DNA of 38,930 nt from an uncultured Oscillospiraceae bacterium (GTDB lineage: Bacteria; Bacillota; Clostridia; Oscillospirales; Oscillospiraceae): assembly GCA_947632365.1 (NCBI GenBank), contig CANROZ010000003.1:1-38930 (forward strand). The letters are read 5' to 3'. The position numbers were made by a program, and so were the translations under genes. Below the pieces are notes generated by a model, which saw only the letters and a program-made list of their open reading frames with translations, did not search any database and had not been told where the DNA came from. The first letter of the stretch is position 1, and the number at the start of each line of letters is the position of its first letter. Shown here piece by piece: positions 6,918 to 14,287 of this stretch.

Positions 6918-7673
6918 ATGGAAAATATAGCGATCATTTTTGCCGGAGGGACCGGCGAGCGGATGGGGGACAACACCGTCCCCAAGCAATTTCTCACCGT
7001 AGAGGGCAAACCAGTTTTGGTCTATACGCTGGAGCCGTTCCAGCGTCATGAGGAAATCGACGGGATCATCCTGGTGGCGCTGCGGGAGTGGCTCGACTAC
7101 TGCCATGAGATGATTGTCTCCTGGCGTCTGGACAAGGTGCTGGCGGTGGTGCCAGGGGGCGTGAGCAGCCAGGAGTCCATTCGGCTGGGGCTGGAGGCCG
7201 TGCAGGCGCTCTGCGGGGAGGACGTTGTGACGCTGATCCACGACGGGGTGCGTCCGCTGATCGATAGCGGGACCATCACCCGCTGTATACGCAGTGTGAA
7301 GCAATACGGCTCGGCGGTCACGGTATCGCCGCAGATGGAGACGGTCCTGTACGGAGAGACTGCGGATGGGCCGTGCCGGATCATCGAACGGGACAGGTGC
7401 CAGGTGGCCCGGGCGCCCCAGTGCTTTTATCTGCGGGATATCCTGGCGGCCCACCGCAGGGCCATGCTCGACCATCGGCTTCGGTTCATCGACTCTGCCA
7501 GCCTGATGCAGTATTACGGATACGCGCTCCATTCGGTCCGGGGGCCGATGGAGAACATCAAGATCACCACAGCCCTGGACTTTCAGGTGTTTTGCGCCAT
7601 TGTGACAGCCGGGGGGGTACAGCGTTGGATATCGAGGGATGAAGGAGAGGAAATGCCGGACCATGATCCCTGA
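6918..7673 (+). CDS. IspD/TarI-family cytidylyltransferase, probably pentitol-phosphate specific
   Basis: A 251-residue nucleotidyltransferase with the CTP-binding loop AGGTGERMGDN, the PKQF motif, and HDGVRPL in the middle, all typical of IspD/TarI/IspF-like enzymes. Its place between two CDP-polyol phosphotransferase genes argues for TarI activity (CTP plus ribitol-5-phosphate or a related polyol phosphate to the CDP-polyol) instead of the isoprenoid IspD role. The C-terminal 30 residues, after ITTALDFQVF, are longer than in compact TarI proteins. Its last 11 bases overlap the next gene. Confidence 0.85.
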   Translation: MENIAIIFAGGTGERMGDNTVPKQFLTVEGKPVLVYTLEPFQRHEEIDGIILVALREWLDYCHEMIVSWRLDKVLAVVPGGVSSQESIRLGLEAVQALCGEDVVTLIHDGVRPLIDSGTITRCIRSVKQYGSAVTVSPQMETVLYGETADGPCRIIERDRCQVARAPQCFYLRDILAAHRRAMLDHRLRFIDSASLMQYYGYALHSVRGPMENIKITTALDFQVFCAIVTAGGVQRWISRDEGEEMPDHDP

Positions 7674-8724
7674 GAGCGACTATGAATGCATCTGCTCGGC
7701 AGATCATATCCCGTGGGAGAGGCTGCGGGAAAAGACTATATTGATCACCGGGGCCACGGGCCTGATCGGCTCCACGCTGACGGGCGCGCTGCTGTACGCC
7801 AATGAGAAACGGCAGCTGGGGATGACGGTCCTGGCTCTGGTACGGGACGAGGACCGGGCCAGGCAGCGGTTCGCCGGACTGCCCGTGTCCGCCGCGCCGC
7901 TGCGCTTTGCCGTGGGGACGGTGGAACAGCCTCCGGTCATAGACGGACCGATCGACTTTATCATACATGCCGCAGCCCAGACTGCCAGCGAGGCCTTCGT
8001 CCGCCATCCGGCGGAGACGATCCGCGCCGCAGTGCTGGGCACGCTTCGCATTCTGGAGCTGGCACGGGAAAAGAGATCAGAAGGTTTTCTGTTTACCTCC
8101 AGTATGGAGGTATACGGCCATCCGCCCAGAGGCCACAAGGTGACAGAGACGGATGTGTGCGCTCTCTCGCCCCTTGACATCCGGAACAGCTATCCCGTCA
8201 GTAAATTGCAGTGCGAGAGCCTGTGCTGCGCCTATGCCGCCGAATACGGTGTCCCGGCGGTGATCCTCCGCCTGACCCAGACCTTCGGCCCGGGGGTCCA
8301 CCCTGACGACGGCCGCATTTTCGCGGAGTTTGGCCGCTGTATCCGGGAGAAGCGGGACATCGTCCTGCACACCCCGGGCGAGACGGAGCGCAGTTATCTA
8401 TACACGGCTGATGCAGCCACGGCCATCCTGACGGCGCTGCTCAAAGGGCAGCCAGGCCAGGCCTACAACGCCGCGGATGAGAGCACTTATTGCTCCATCG
8501 CCGATATGGCGCGAAAGGTGGCAGCTGCCAACGGGATCGGTCTGCGGTTCGAGCTGGAGAATGAGGCGGAGCGCGGCTATCCCGAGCCTGTCTATATGGA
8601 TCTGGACGCCTCTCGCCTGCGGTCGTTGGGATGGCATGTCGGGGGGGTAGAGCAACAGTTGGATCCATTGCTCTGGATGTATGACCGCATGATCGCCCAT
8701 ATGGCCCCTGCGGGGAAGGGCTGA
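7663..8724 (+). CDS. NAD-dependent epimerase/dehydratase (extended SDR)
   Basis: A 353-residue Rossmann enzyme. The cofactor loop is TILITGATGLIGSTL, the middle has HAAAQTAS, TSSMEVYG and the catalytic YPVSK of the YxxxK motif, and the C-terminal half carries the substrate domain (RLTQTFGPGVHPDDGR, YLYTADAATAIL). It belongs to the UDP-sugar epimerase/decarboxylase branch, yet it stands next to a cytidylyltransferase, so a CDP- or nucleotide-linked polyol or sugar is a plausible substrate. It occupies the place where classical ribitol loci have the TarJ alcohol dehydrogenase. ATG 7663 was preferred because AGGAGAGG lies upstream; ATG 7639 would add eight residues. Confidence 0.85.
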   Translation: MIPESDYECICSADHIPWERLREKTILITGATGLIGSTLTGALLYANEKRQLGMTVLALVRDEDRARQRFAGLPVSAAPLRFAVGTVEQPPVIDGPIDFIIHAAAQTASEAFVRHPAETIRAAVLGTLRILELAREKRSEGFLFTSSMEVYGHPPRGHKVTETDVCALSPLDIRNSYPVSKLQCESLCCAYAAEYGVPAVILRLTQTFGPGVHPDDGRIFAEFGRCIREKRDIVLHTPGETERSYLYTADAATAILTALLKGQPGQAYNAADESTYCSIADMARKVAAANGIGLRFELENEAERGYPEPVYMDLDASRLRSLGWHVGGVEQQLDPLLWMYDRMIAHMAPAGKG

Positions 8725-8755
8725 GCACCTCTGTGCGGCGGAAAGGTATATCGAT

Positions 8756-9643
8756 ATGAATATCCCTAAAAGATTGAAACAGACAAAACTGGCCGAACGG
8801 CTGAAAGTGTCCTGGTTTTACAAGGACTACAGACGCCTGAAATGGTGTTTTCAATATGGACCCAGCAGGATAAAGTATCTTTTGCCGGGCCGTCTCTGGG
8901 TGGACAAGGTGGACGTGTGCATCACAACCAAATGCAACATGCGGTGCGACGGCTGCGATCATCTCATACCGTATTACAAAGAGCCCGCCCATCTTGATAA
9001 AGATCGAGTCATCGCGTCCATACGAAAGCTGGACGAGGCGTCTGACCGGATATTCCACCTGAACATATTGGGCGGCGAACCCTTTCTGGACCCAGACCTG
9101 AAATACATTTTGGAGGCTGTGCCCTCAGAAAAGTGCGACGTTGTCCAGATCGTGACAAACGCCACCATCATCCCCAGCGACCCGGAGCTGATCGACGTGA
9201 TGCGCAGGAAAAAGGTCGTTGTGCTGATGAGCGGGTATTCGCAGACGGAAAGATCGCGCAGTGCGTTCATTGAGATGCTGACGCGGGAGGGCGTGGCCTA
9301 TCACGTCTACTATCCCGTTTGGACCGATTTCGGCGCGCCGCAGGATTATCACCACGACCAAAAGGAATTGAAGCGGCAGTTCTTTGCCTGCAAGGAATCC
9401 TGTCATAATCTGCGGGACGGGAAACTGTATGCCTGCTTTCGCAATTCCCACGGCTCCGCCCTGGGGCTTGTGCCCTGTGGGGAGGATGAATATGTCGATC
9501 TGCTCAACAACAGCACTGCGGAGAACCGGAAGCAGCTGCGTCGGCTGATATGGCGGCACAGGCCGCTTCTGGCGTGTCAGTACTGCCTTCGTGGAACGGC
9601 GGATAATGTTGGGATTGTCCGCGGAAAACAACTGAAGAAGTGA
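8756..9643 (+). CDS. Radical SAM enzyme of the surface-polymer locus
   Basis: A 295-residue protein with the radical SAM cluster motif CITTKCNMRCDGC (CxxxCxxxxC variant spacing, about residues 58-70), LGGEPFLDPDL for SAM binding and IVTNATI. Near the C terminus are further cysteines (FACKESCHNLRDGKLYACFR and CQYCLRG), which may hold an auxiliary iron-sulfur cluster as in SPASM-like proteins. The first 50 residues are basic and aromatic, suggesting membrane contact. Radical SAM enzymes are not part of textbook teichoic-acid pathways, so this one probably modifies a sugar, polyol or amino substituent of the polymer precursor. The precise reaction is not known. Confidence 0.85.
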   Translation: MNIPKRLKQTKLAERLKVSWFYKDYRRLKWCFQYGPSRIKYLLPGRLWVDKVDVCITTKCNMRCDGCDHLIPYYKEPAHLDKDRVIASIRKLDEASDRIFHLNILGGEPFLDPDLKYILEAVPSEKCDVVQIVTNATIIPSDPELIDVMRRKKVVVLMSGYSQTERSRSAFIEMLTREGVAYHVYYPVWTDFGAPQDYHHDQKELKRQFFACKESCHNLRDGKLYACFRNSHGSALGLVPCGEDEYVDLLNNSTAENRKQLRRLIWRHRPLLACQYCLRGTADNVGIVRGKQLKK

Positions 9644-9653
9644 CCGTAATATC

Positions 9654-10943
9654 ATGAAAGATAGATGGAGAGACCACTTGCCTCCCGCGATCCGCAGGCC
9701 GCTGGGCAGGATAAAGGCGCTGCTGTTCAGCGTTCCGATGCGCATACTGTATCCCTTGTTTGCCCGCCGCCCTATCCAGGCCGACAAGATCGTGTTCGAC
9801 AACTACCTGGGCAGAGGCTACGGCTGCAATCCCAAGTATGTGGTCCAAAAACTGATCGAGCTGGGAGCGGATGGGTATGATCTTGTCTGGCTCGTCTCCC
9901 GGGAGCATATGGAGCACAGCGAACTGCCGCCACAGGTGCGGCCTGTGCGGCATGGCTCTCTGCGGTCGTATTACGAATATGCCACCGCACAGGTCTGGGT
10001 CAGCAACTATCCTAAGATGCTTTTCGTGAGAAACGGCTTGAAAAAGCGGACCGGACAGATTTTTATCCAGACGTGTCACGGCTCCCTGGGTATCAAGAAG
10101 ATCGACGGAGACGTATCGCTGTTCACGCGAAATAAGAGATGGCTCCGGGCGGCGATCGCTGCCTCAGAGATGACGGACTGGTGGATATCGAACAGTGCTT
10201 TTGAAAACAACGTCTATAAGAGCGCCTTTTGGGGCGTCACAGACGAAAAGATACTGCTATACGGCCACCCCCGCAACGATATCTTCTTTGACGATCAGAT
10301 GATGGTACATGCCCGGCAAAAAGTGGACGAGCGCTACGGGACGGGCGGAAAAAAGTTGCTTCTATATGCCCCCACGTTCCGTAACAAAGTCGTGAGAGGC
10401 CGCAGCAGGATCGAGCAGCGGCGGGAGGTTTTCGGACTCAACTATCCAGAACTGCTGGCGCATATGCAAGGGCGCTTCGGCGGCGAATGGACAGTGCTGG
10501 TGCGGCTGCATCCCCAGATAGCGGATATGGTGGAGGAGATCATCCCTCCGATGCCGAATGTGATCGACGCCACCGCCTACATGGACATGCAGGAGCTGCT
10601 GGCGGCGGCGGACTGCCTTATCACCGACTACTCCAGCTGCGCCTTCGACTTTGTGCTGACCCGGCGGCCCGTATTCCTGTATGCCACGGATATCCAGGAA
10701 TTTGACACGTCGAGAGGCTTCTATTATCCACTGACGTCCACGCCGTTCCCGTTGGCTCAGAATAACGCGGAGCTGCAGAGCAATATCGACGCCTTTGATG
10801 AGGCGGCGTATCTGCAAAAGGTCGAGGCATTTTTGGTTGAAAAGGGCTGCATAGAGGACGGCCACGCCAGCGCGCGGGTGGCGGCTCTGATCGAGAGGAT
10901 AACGGAGAAAGGTGCCTTTCGGTCGCCGGACGGTAAGCAATAG
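9654..10943 (+). CDS. CDP-glycerol glycerophosphotransferase family protein (second copy)
   Basis: A 429-residue relative of the gene at 5700, with QTCHGSLGIKKIDGDVS (catalytic-His loop), SNSAFENNVYKSAF, YGHPRNDIFF, LLYAPTFRN, VRLHPQI (second histidine, as in TagF) and AADCLITDYSSCAFDFVLTRRPVFLY. The sequence is clearly divergent from the first copy, so the two enzymes likely do different steps (for example primer addition and chain extension, or two donors). It begins 10 bases after the radical SAM stop, showing an operon. Confidence 0.9.
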   Translation: MKDRWRDHLPPAIRRPLGRIKALLFSVPMRILYPLFARRPIQADKIVFDNYLGRGYGCNPKYVVQKLIELGADGYDLVWLVSREHMEHSELPPQVRPVRHGSLRSYYEYATAQVWVSNYPKMLFVRNGLKKRTGQIFIQTCHGSLGIKKIDGDVSLFTRNKRWLRAAIAASEMTDWWISNSAFENNVYKSAFWGVTDEKILLYGHPRNDIFFDDQMMVHARQKVDERYGTGGKKLLLYAPTFRNKVVRGRSRIEQRREVFGLNYPELLAHMQGRFGGEWTVLVRLHPQIADMVEEIIPPMPNVIDATAYMDMQELLAAADCLITDYSSCAFDFVLTRRPVFLYATDIQEFDTSRGFYYPLTSTPFPLAQNNAELQSNIDAFDEAAYLQKVEAFLVEKGCIEDGHASARVAALIERITEKGAFRSPDGKQ

Positions 10944-10972
10944 CGAAGGTCTGCCCGTACAGGATAAGAACG

Positions 10973-12709
10973 ATGATGTTGAAGGATATTTTTTCACTCA
11001 TAGGCCCCAAACGAAGAAACCAGATGCTGGCGCTGATCCCTGCCATGCTGCTGGCCTCCCTGCTGGAGATAGCGGGACTGACGATGGTGGTGTCGGTCTG
11101 CGCTGCCCTGGCGGACAGCGCATGGGTGGGGGGAAACCCGGTCATGGTGTGGCTGCGCGGCGCGCTGCATATAGGCTCGGAGACGTCGATGACAACGGTG
11201 ATCCTCCTAGCGCTGATCGCGCTCTATGCCTTCAAGCTGTTCTATCTGGCCTGGGAAAACTACATGGTGGCGAGGTTCGTCCGCATCACCCGGCATGAGG
11301 TGTCTTGCCGCCTGTGCCAACGCATCGTTCACAGCCCGTATCCCTTTTTTACCCGGCACAGCACAGCGGAGCTGCAAAACCTGCTGGGGCAGGATACGAC
11401 CCAGTTCACCAATGGGCTCAACGCATATATGCAGATATTCATGGAGGCCCTGGTCGTGCTGGGGATGGGCATCTGTCTTATGCTGATCGACCCGGCCATG
11501 ACGCTGTGTTTGACCGCCGGGATCGCCTCCCTGACGGTGTTGATCCGCGTGATCCTTATGCGGCCGATACGCAGCGCCTCCCAGCGGCAGCGGGACGCGA
11601 ACCGCAGACGTTGGAAATGGCTGCACCACATCGTGGGCGGCATCAAGGACATCAAGACCGGACGCCATGAGGACTATTTCGCGGGGCACTTTGCCGAGGC
11701 CAGCGAGGAGTGCGCCCGCTCCGATTATCTGCGGCAGTTCTGGACCAAGCTGCCCACATTGTTCATCGAGAGCGTCATGGTGCTCACCGTGCTGCTGTAT
11801 ATCCTTTTCTTCGTGCGGGCCGGGAAACAGCTGCTGGATCATCTGCCCAGCCTCTCCGCCCTGGCGTGGACGGCGGTGCGCCTTTTGCCGGCATGCAGCC
11901 GGATCAATACCAGTCTGACGGCGATCAACTATTCCAAGCCCTCCGTGGAGGCGATCTGCCGCATGATGGAGGAGACGTCGGCCCAGGAGGCGGGGGCGCG
12001 CTCTCCCCAGACGGACGTGGCCATCCGGGAGGGCATCGCCCTGCGGCGGGTATCCTATTGCTACGAGGGCAGGCCGGACCCCGTACTGTGGGACGTGGAT
12101 ATGGAGATAGCGGCGGGAACGTCGGTGGGCGTCATCGGCCCGTCCGGCGCGGGAAAGACCACGCTGCTGGACGTGCTTTTGGGGCTGCTGGTGCCGGAGC
12201 GGGGCGAGGTGCTCATCGACGGGATACCCATTGACCAGTGCGCGGAGAGCTATCTGCAAAGGGTGGCCTACGTGCCCCAGGACACGTTTTTGCTGGACGA
12301 CACCATCCGCAGCAATGTGGCCCTGGGGGAGGAGCCTGGCGAGACGGACGACGGCCGCGTGTGGGCGGCCCTGGAGCAGGCCGATCTGGCCCAGATGGTC
12401 CGGAGACTTCCCGAAGGCCTGGACACATATGTGGGCGAGCGCGGCATTCGGCTCTCCGGCGGCGAGCGGCAGCGCTTAGGCCTGGCCCGGGCCATGTATC
12501 AGGACCCGGCTCTGATCGTGTTTGACGAGGCGACCTCCTCCCTGGACCTGGAGACGGAGGCCGCTGTGCTGCGGTCCATCTTCCGTCTGCAGAGAAAAAA
12601 GACGCTCATCATCGTCTCCCACCGCCTGTCGGCGATCGAGCACTGCGACGTGGTATACCGCGTCCAGGACGGAACGGTGCGGCGGGAAAAGCCGGAGCCG
12701 GGATCGTAA
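10973..12709 (+). CDS. ABC exporter, membrane and ATPase domains fused (glycan flippase type)
   Basis: A 578-residue half-transporter of the MsbA/PglK build. Six membrane segments lie within residues 15-310, followed by the nucleotide-binding domain: Walker A GPSGAGKTT (about 389-397), Q-loop VAYVPQDTFLLDD, signature LSGGERQRLGLARAM and Walker B ALIVFDEATSSLD, then the His-switch VSHRLSA. It would act as a homodimer. As last gene of the polymer operon it probably flips or exports the lipid-linked polymer or its precursor; classical teichoic acids use a two-protein TagGH exporter instead. Start is ATG 10973, with a second ATG directly after it. Confidence 0.9.
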   Translation: MMLKDIFSLIGPKRRNQMLALIPAMLLASLLEIAGLTMVVSVCAALADSAWVGGNPVMVWLRGALHIGSETSMTTVILLALIALYAFKLFYLAWENYMVARFVRITRHEVSCRLCQRIVHSPYPFFTRHSTAELQNLLGQDTTQFTNGLNAYMQIFMEALVVLGMGICLMLIDPAMTLCLTAGIASLTVLIRVILMRPIRSASQRQRDANRRRWKWLHHIVGGIKDIKTGRHEDYFAGHFAEASEECARSDYLRQFWTKLPTLFIESVMVLTVLLYILFFVRAGKQLLDHLPSLSALAWTAVRLLPACSRINTSLTAINYSKPSVEAICRMMEETSAQEAGARSPQTDVAIREGIALRRVSYCYEGRPDPVLWDVDMEIAAGTSVGVIGPSGAGKTTLLDVLLGLLVPERGEVLIDGIPIDQCAESYLQRVAYVPQDTFLLDDTIRSNVALGEEPGETDDGRVWAALEQADLAQMVRRLPEGLDTYVGERGIRLSGGERQRLGLARAMYQDPALIVFDEATSSLDLETEAAVLRSIFRLQRKKTLIIVSHRLSAIEHCDVVYRVQDGTVRREKPEPGS

Positions 12710-12713
12710 AGCG

Positions 12714-12756
12714 CCCTCCCCCGCTTTTACAAAAGGGCGGGGAGGGTTTATAATTT
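12714..12756 (+). terminator. Strong terminator closing the surface-polymer operon
   Basis: A long stem (CCCTCCCCCGCTTTT at 12714-12728 with AAAAGGGCGGGGAGGG at 12731-12746, one bulge) is followed by TTTATAATTTT. It begins five bases after the exporter stop. Confidence 0.85.
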
Positions 12757-12794
12757 TCCCAGACCCGGGCGTTTTGCCGGAGGGAAATGGCCGC

Positions 12795-13424
12795 GTGTTC
12801 AAGAGCGTATTCAATGGGGACAACTGGCTGTTCCGGCCCTTTGGCTGGTTGGTGGACGTGGTGGTGCTCAGCGTGATGTGGGTGGTCTGCGCTCTGCTGC
12901 TAGTGCCCTTCGGTGGGGGCACCGCCGCCCCGGATACCGATTTCATCATCTACAACATCCCCCAGCTGGCGGGGTGGCCCTCACTGTGCCCCTGCTGCGG
13001 GAGATGCCGAAAAATCCCCGGGTCATCGGGGTGAAAAACTCCTCCATGCCTGTGCAGGACATCCAGATGTGGCATGACGAGGGGGCCATCGTGTTCAACG
13101 GCCCGGATAAGCAGTTGCTGTCCGGCCTGGCCGCCGGGGCCATCGGCGGCATCGGCGGCACCTACGCCGCCATGCCGGAGCTGTATAACGCCATCTACAG
13201 GCTCTATCACGTCGGAGAGATGGAGAGGGGACGGCGCATCCAGAACGAGTGCTGCCGCATCATCTACAAGGTGTGCGAGGCCAAGGGCAATATGTACGCC
13301 CTGCTGAAGGAGGTCATCCGCCGCCGGGGGCGTCCGGGCCCCGCTGCTGGCCATGGCCCCGGAGGACGGGCCCATCGCCGAAGCGGCCGCCATGATCGAC
13401 GCTGCCATCGCCCAGTACTGCTGA
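12795..13424 (+). pseudogene. Chimeric pseudogene: YesL/DUF624 N-terminus joined to sialic-acid-lyase-type aldolase C-terminus
   Basis: The GTG at 12795 (GGAGGG upstream) opens a frame reading FNGDNWLFRPFGWLVDVVVL, the start of a YesL/DUF624 membrane protein. After about residue 45 the homology changes abruptly to the (beta/alpha)8 aldolase family of N-acetylneuraminate lyase (DFIIYNIPQLAG, then RVIGVKNSS with the Schiff-base-region lysine). A frameshift near 12978 and another near 13330 must be bridged to reach the final part, which ends IDAAIAQYC with TGA at 13422-13424. YesL-family genes often neighbour nanA in sialic-acid operons, so a deletion between adjacent yesL and nanA genes is the simplest explanation. 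No functional product is expected. Confidence 0.8.
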
Positions 13425-13431
13425 GACGGCG

Positions 13432-13472
13432 CAAAAAGAAAAACGGCCCTGGGACCGCAGGTCTCAGGGCCG
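13432..13472 (-). terminator. Terminator pointing to the minus strand, antisense side of the LytTR regulator
   Basis: A 13-bp stem (13444-13456 with 13460-13472, one G-U pair, loop GCA) is followed on the minus strand by TTTTTCTTTTT-like sequence (13433-13443). On the plus strand no T run follows. No minus-strand gene ends nearby, so it would stop transcripts that run through from the kinase gene ending at 14250. Confidence 0.7.
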
Positions 13473-13506
13473 CTGTCTGTGAAAAGCGGCGGGCGCGGAC
13501 GGACGA

Positions 13507-13535
13507 TTGCAAAATCATGTTTGTTTTGCTATAAT
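13507..13535 (+). promoter_or_regulatory. Sigma-A promoter of the LytTR response regulator
   Basis: TTGCAA (13507-13512), a 17-base spacer and a perfect TATAAT (13530-13535), about 30 bases before the GTG start at 13565. Confidence 0.8.
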
Positions 13536-13564
13536 AGGTGCTCCACAGGGAGGAGGGAGATCGG

Positions 13565-14287
13565 GTGTACGATATTGCCATCTGCGACGACGACGTGTCC
13601 TTTGCCGCGTCCTTTCAGGGGCAGCTGTGCCAGCTGCTGGACCAGCGGGACGCGGCGTACCAGGTGCAGGTCTTCTCCGACCCTGACCAGCTCCGCCGGG
13701 CCATAGAGGACGGCCAGCGGTTCGAGCTGCTGTTTCTGGATGTGCTCTTTGCCCAGGCGGAGCGGGGCATCACCCTGGCCGGGTCCCTGCGGGAGGCGGG
13801 CTGCGACGCCGATGTGATCTTCATGTCCTCCGCGCCGGAGTTCGCGGCGGACAGCTTTGACGTGGCGCCGCTGCACTATCTGGTCAAGCCTGTGGCCGAG
13901 GAGAAGCTGGCCGCCGCCCTGGAGCGGTTTCTGGCGAAGAACACCCCCTATCTCGTGCGGTTCAGCACCTACCGGGGCCAGCTGCAGGTCCATCTGGCGG
14001 AGGTGACTTTTTTCGAGGTGTTCGCCCGGGAGATCGTCATCCACAGGGTCAACGGGACAAAAGAATCCTGCGCAGGCACTCTGAAGGAGCTGGAGGAGCA
14101 TCTGCCCGCCCGTGCTTTCGTGCGCCCGCACAGGAGCTATCTTGTGAATCTGGACTACATCACCGAGATCGTCCGCTACCATATCCGGGTCACCACGGGG
14201 GAGACGATCCCCGTGAGCCAAAGACTGTACACCGAGGTGCAGCAGGCCATCATTGACCACGCGGATCGCAGGACGGTGTCGCTTTAG
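13565..14287 (+). CDS. LytTR-family response regulator (AgrA/LytR type)
   Basis: A 240-residue regulator. The receiver domain (residues 1-120) has the acidic pocket ICDDD, phospho-acceptor Asp59 in LLFLDVLF, and the switch SSAP and lysine in YLVKPV. A LytTR DNA-binding domain follows (about 135-238: GQLQVHLAEVTFFEVFAREIVIH, then FVRPHRSYLVNLDYI and IPVSQRLY). The GTG at 13565 has GGAGG upstream and begins with VYDIAICDDD, typical for the family; a longer frame from 13538 lacks support. The last 38 bases overlap the 3' end of the sensor kinase on the other strand, its likely partner. LytTR regulators bind tandem sites upstream of target promoters; targets are unknown. Confidence 0.92.
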   Translation: MYDIAICDDDVSFAASFQGQLCQLLDQRDAAYQVQVFSDPDQLRRAIEDGQRFELLFLDVLFAQAERGITLAGSLREAGCDADVIFMSSAPEFAADSFDVAPLHYLVKPVAEEKLAAALERFLAKNTPYLVRFSTYRGQLQVHLAEVTFFEVFAREIVIHRVNGTKESCAGTLKELEEHLPARAFVRPHRSYLVNLDYITEIVRYHIRVTTGETIPVSQRLYTEVQQAIIDHADRRTVSL

